Origin: Flavobacteriales bacterium
Lineage (GTDB): Bacteria; Bacteroidota; Bacteroidia; Flavobacteriales_F; PHOS-HE28
Assembly: GCA_020437875.1 (NCBI GenBank)
Contig: JAGQVR010000001.1
Location: forward strand, 21,793-28,757
Reading direction: 5' to 3'
Length of the DNA stretch: 6,965 nucleotides
Shown here: one piece after another, positions 5,242-6,965 of the stretch
How positions within the stretch are numbered: position 1 is the first letter of the stretch
Layout of the letters: every line of letters starts with the position of its first letter
Translations under genes and position numbers: made by a program
The notes under the pieces: model-generated
What the model saw: the letters and a program-made list of their open reading frames with translations, nothing else
Database searches by the model: none
Told to the model about the DNA's origin: nothing

Positions 5242-6774
5242 ATGAAGAGCCTGTGGAGAACGGGGATGATGGTGGTGGTCCTGGTGTGCATGGGAGCTGC
5301 GCAGGCGCAAACGGATAGTCTGCATCGATACTACCACCCGAACGGCCGGGTGGCCAGCGAAGGGATGCTGGTGAACGGCAAGCCGGAAGGTCATTGGCGC
5401 ACGTTCTACGAGTCAGGAACGCTACGAAGCGAAGGCGGTCGAAAGGATCTATTGTTGGATGGCGTGTGGAAGTTCTACGATGAGAAGGGTCGCCTCGCCA
5501 GCACCAGTACCTACATGGCCGATCGTAAGAACGGTCCTGCCGTGAAGTACGACACCACCGGGTCGGTCCTGGTGGAGGAGACTTTCGTGGATGACCTGCG
5601 GGAAGGGACCGTCCGTTACTACCAGGCCAATGGCAACCTGCACAAGGAGGTCCCCTTCGTTGGCGGAAAGGAGGAGGGGCGTGGATACGAGTATGGAGAG
5701 GATGGTCGGATAGTAGCGCTTCTTCAATACGGAGCTGGTCTTCTAAGGAAACGGGAGGATATCAACCGGATCGACGAGATGGGCCTGAGACAGGGTCCAT
5801 GGAAGGAGTTCCATACGAACGGGAAGGTTAAGCGGGAAGGGGTATATGTGGACGGCCAGGAACAGGGGATATTCAAGGAGTATGATGCGCAGGGTGGATT
5901 GAGGGATATGGTGAAGTACGATAACGGGGTGATGGATGAACAGGCTTCCAAGGCTCAGATGCTGGACATCAAACGGACCTACCACGCGAACGGGAAGGTG
6001 GCCAGTTTGGGCAGCTATTCCAAGGCTGGACGGAAAGAGGGGTTATTCAGGTTTTTCGACGAGAAGGGAGACGCGACATCTGCAAGCATCTATGCTGGCG
6101 ATCAGCTCATCAGCGAAGGGGCCGTGAACGATGTGGGCGCCATGGAAGGCGAATGGACCGAGTACTATGCGACCGGGGAGAAGCGGGCGGCGGGGACCTA
6201 CAGGAACGGCCGACGGGATGGGGAGTGGAACTTCTTTCATCGGAACGGGACCATCGAGCAGAAGGGGAAATACCAGAATGGACTACCCCAAGGGACTTGG
6301 GTCTGGTTCCATGATAACGGGAGCAGGCATCGGGAGGAACTCTACCGGAAGGGAAAGGAGGATGGGGCGTCCGTGGAGTACGATACCACCGGGGTCGTCA
6401 TCGTACAGGGGGAATACATCGATGGGCTCAAGGATGGCAAGTGGTTCTACAAGGTGGGTGACCACCAGGAGGTGGGCCGATACAAGGATGGGCTCAAGGA
6501 TGGGGAGTGGGTGCATACGTACGAGAACGGGAAGCGACATTTCGTTGGTTCGTTCGTCAACGGTGATGCGAACGGCAAGCATAAATGGTGGTATCCGAAC
6601 GGTCAATTGAGGCTGGAAGGGCGATACCATCTCGGAGCGGAACAAGGGGACTTCACCCATTACAGTGAGTTCGGTCAACCAGTGACCGTGGTGAAGTACA
6701 AGGATGGTGTGGAGGTCAAGATCGATGGGGAGCGCATCCCGGCTCCCTACCGGCTGGAGGAGGTGACCCCTTGA
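5242..6774 (+). CDS. Secreted MORN-variant (YwqK-like) repeat protein
   Basis: A 510-residue exported protein. The ATG at 5242 is chosen because it opens a clear signal peptide: MKS-WR, a hydrophobic core to about residue 18, and cleavage AQA|Q after residue 22. C16 is not in a valid lipobox (Val at -1). The rest is almost wholly repeats of about 24 residues with pattern xWxxYyxNGxxxxeGxYxxGxxxG, of the MORN-variant family (PF07661-like) that databases often label YwqK antitoxin. About 18 units span 27-489, with linkers at about 170-181, 233-242 and 291-303; I174-W187 (INRIDEMGLRQGPW) looks like the start of a second block. No catalytic motif, transmembrane segment or C-terminal sorting domain was seen. 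Repeats of this kind form extended beta structures; a binding or scaffold role in the envelope is plausible but unproven, and nothing in the neighbourhood resembles a toxin. The PAS-protein gene follows 35 bases after the stop and may be co-transcribed. Confidence 0.88.
   Translation: MKSLWRTGMMVVVLVCMGAAQAQTDSLHRYYHPNGRVASEGMLVNGKPEGHWRTFYESGTLRSEGGRKDLLLDGVWKFYDEKGRLASTSTYMADRKNGPAVKYDTTGSVLVEETFVDDLREGTVRYYQANGNLHKEVPFVGGKEEGRGYEYGEDGRIVALLQYGAGLLRKREDINRIDEMGLRQGPWKEFHTNGKVKREGVYVDGQEQGIFKEYDAQGGLRDMVKYDNGVMDEQASKAQMLDIKRTYHANGKVASLGSYSKAGRKEGLFRFFDEKGDATSASIYAGDQLISEGAVNDVGAMEGEWTEYYATGEKRAAGTYRNGRRDGEWNFFHRNGTIEQKGKYQNGLPQGTWVWFHDNGSRHREELYRKGKEDGASVEYDTTGVVIVQGEYIDGLKDGKWFYKVGDHQEVGRYKDGLKDGEWVHTYENGKRHFVGSFVNGDANGKHKWWYPNGQLRLEGRYHLGAEQGDFTHYSEFGQPVTVVKYKDGVEVKIDGERIPAPYRLEEVTP
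5320..6708 (+). repeat. Coding tandem repeat: about 18 MORN-variant units
   Basis: Counting from the ATG at 5242, unit ends fall at G50, G74, G98, G122, G146, about 170 (then a linker to G185), G209, about 233, G267, about 291 (then a linker to G303), G327, G351, G375, G399, G421, G445, G469 and 489 (partial). Twelve units are exactly 24 residues. The DNA has mostly diverged, except a 17-base exact repeat, GATGGGCTCAAGGATGG, at 6421-6437 and 6487-6503, 66 bases (22 codons) apart. This marks a relatively recent duplication. Confidence 0.8.
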
Positions 6775-6782
6775 TCCGCGGC

Positions 6783-6797
6783 CAGAAGGACCTTCTG
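6783..6797 (+). repeat. 15-base inverted repeat between the MORN and PAS genes
   Basis: CAGAAGG-A-CCTTCTG is a perfect inverted repeat with seven-base arms, 8 bases after the repeat-protein stop and 12 bases before the PAS-gene ATG. As RNA it gives a six-pair stem with loop GAC but no following T-run, so it is a weak terminator at best. It directly abuts TAAGTTCG (6798-6805), a one-mismatch match to the -7 consensus, so it could instead be an operator. Confidence 0.4.
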
Positions 6798-6809
6798 TAA
6801 GTTCGTGCC

Positions 6810-6965
6810 ATGCATGGTGAGCAGTTGCCGGATGTGCCGTTGAGCGAGAAGGACGACCTTGGCAAGGCCTACGCTGACCTGAGGCGCCTGTATGACCAAT
6901 TGGTGGGTAGGAATCTTGCGGGCGTGTTCCGCACAACCCTCGATGGTCGGTTCCTGGAATGCAAT
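6810..6965 (+). CDS. PAS-domain protein, N-terminal fragment (probable sensor kinase), cut by window edge
   Basis: An open frame begins at the ATG at 6810 and runs 52 codons to the right edge without a stop. Residues 1-30 are hydrophilic and probably helical (SEKDDLGKAYADLRRLYDQL). Residues about 31-52, LVGRNLAGVFRTTLDGRFLECN, match the opening of a PAS domain, where NLAGVFRTTLDG and L-x-CN form the first strands. PAS domains sense small ligands, redox or light and usually feed histidine kinases or GGDEF proteins; with no signal peptide or transmembrane segment in the visible part, this one is probably cytoplasmic or has its output further on. It may share a transcript with the repeat-protein gene or use its own weak promoter. 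The PAS call is good; the output domain is unknown because the gene is incomplete. Confidence 0.75.
   Translation, partial: MHGEQLPDVPLSEKDDLGKAYADLRRLYDQLVGRNLAGVFRTTLDGRFLECN

Noticed and set aside
5242..6774. Antitoxin function for the YwqK-like repeat protein
   Set aside because: It has a signal peptide and no adjacent toxin gene; the label comes from the repeat family name only.
6283..6936. 217-codon minus-strand open frame opposite the end of the MORN-repeat gene
   Set aside because: It mirrors the repeat-coding strand, runs across the PAS-gene start, and has no recognisable domain or signal.

Overview
The window looks like a chromosomal segment of a relatively GC-rich member of the Bacteroidota, most likely Flavobacteriales or a close relative. 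The evidence is a lipoprotein TlpA-type thioredoxin with the GSWCPNC motif common in that phylum, a long secreted MORN-variant (YwqK-like) repeat protein, two perfect matches to the Bacteroidota -7 promoter element TAnnTTTG, and mostly absent Shine-Dalgarno sequences. No phage, transposon, CRISPR, tRNA or rRNA features were seen. Taxonomy is inferred from protein style, not from a marker gene.

Layout. (1) Bases 3-1526, + strand: nearly complete aldehyde dehydrogenase of the ALDH7 / L-piperidine-6-carboxylate dehydrogenase type (lysine catabolism), cut by the left edge. (2) 1571-2848, +: lipoprotein with two similar N-terminal beta-rich segments and a C-terminal thioredoxin domain. (3) 4807-2853, - strand: a two-gene operon of rpiB (ribose-5-phosphate isomerase B) followed, with an ATGA stop/start overlap, by a secreted M28 zinc peptidase. 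The peptidase converges on the thioredoxin gene, and a hairpin covers both stop codons. (4) 4808-5241: a 434-base divergent intergenic region carrying a promoter in each direction and a dense cluster of GATC sites. (5) 5242-6774, +: secreted 510-residue protein of about 18 MORN-variant repeats. (6) 6810 to the right edge, +: start of a PAS-domain protein, probably a sensor kinase.

How they fit together. The genes do not form one obvious pathway. Lysine semialdehyde oxidation, an envelope thiol-disulfide protein, a pentose-phosphate isomerase translationally coupled to an envelope peptidase, and a secreted repeat protein next to a signalling protein look like ordinary chromosomal neighbours. 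I found no convincing undescribed multi-gene system. The least explained signal is the intergenic region 4808-5241: 15 GATC sites in 347 bases, nine copies of ACGATC/GATCGT, a 10-base palindrome, a DnaA-box-like nonamer and an AT-rich 3' end with a 15-base dyad over the presumed ribosome binding site of the repeat-protein gene.
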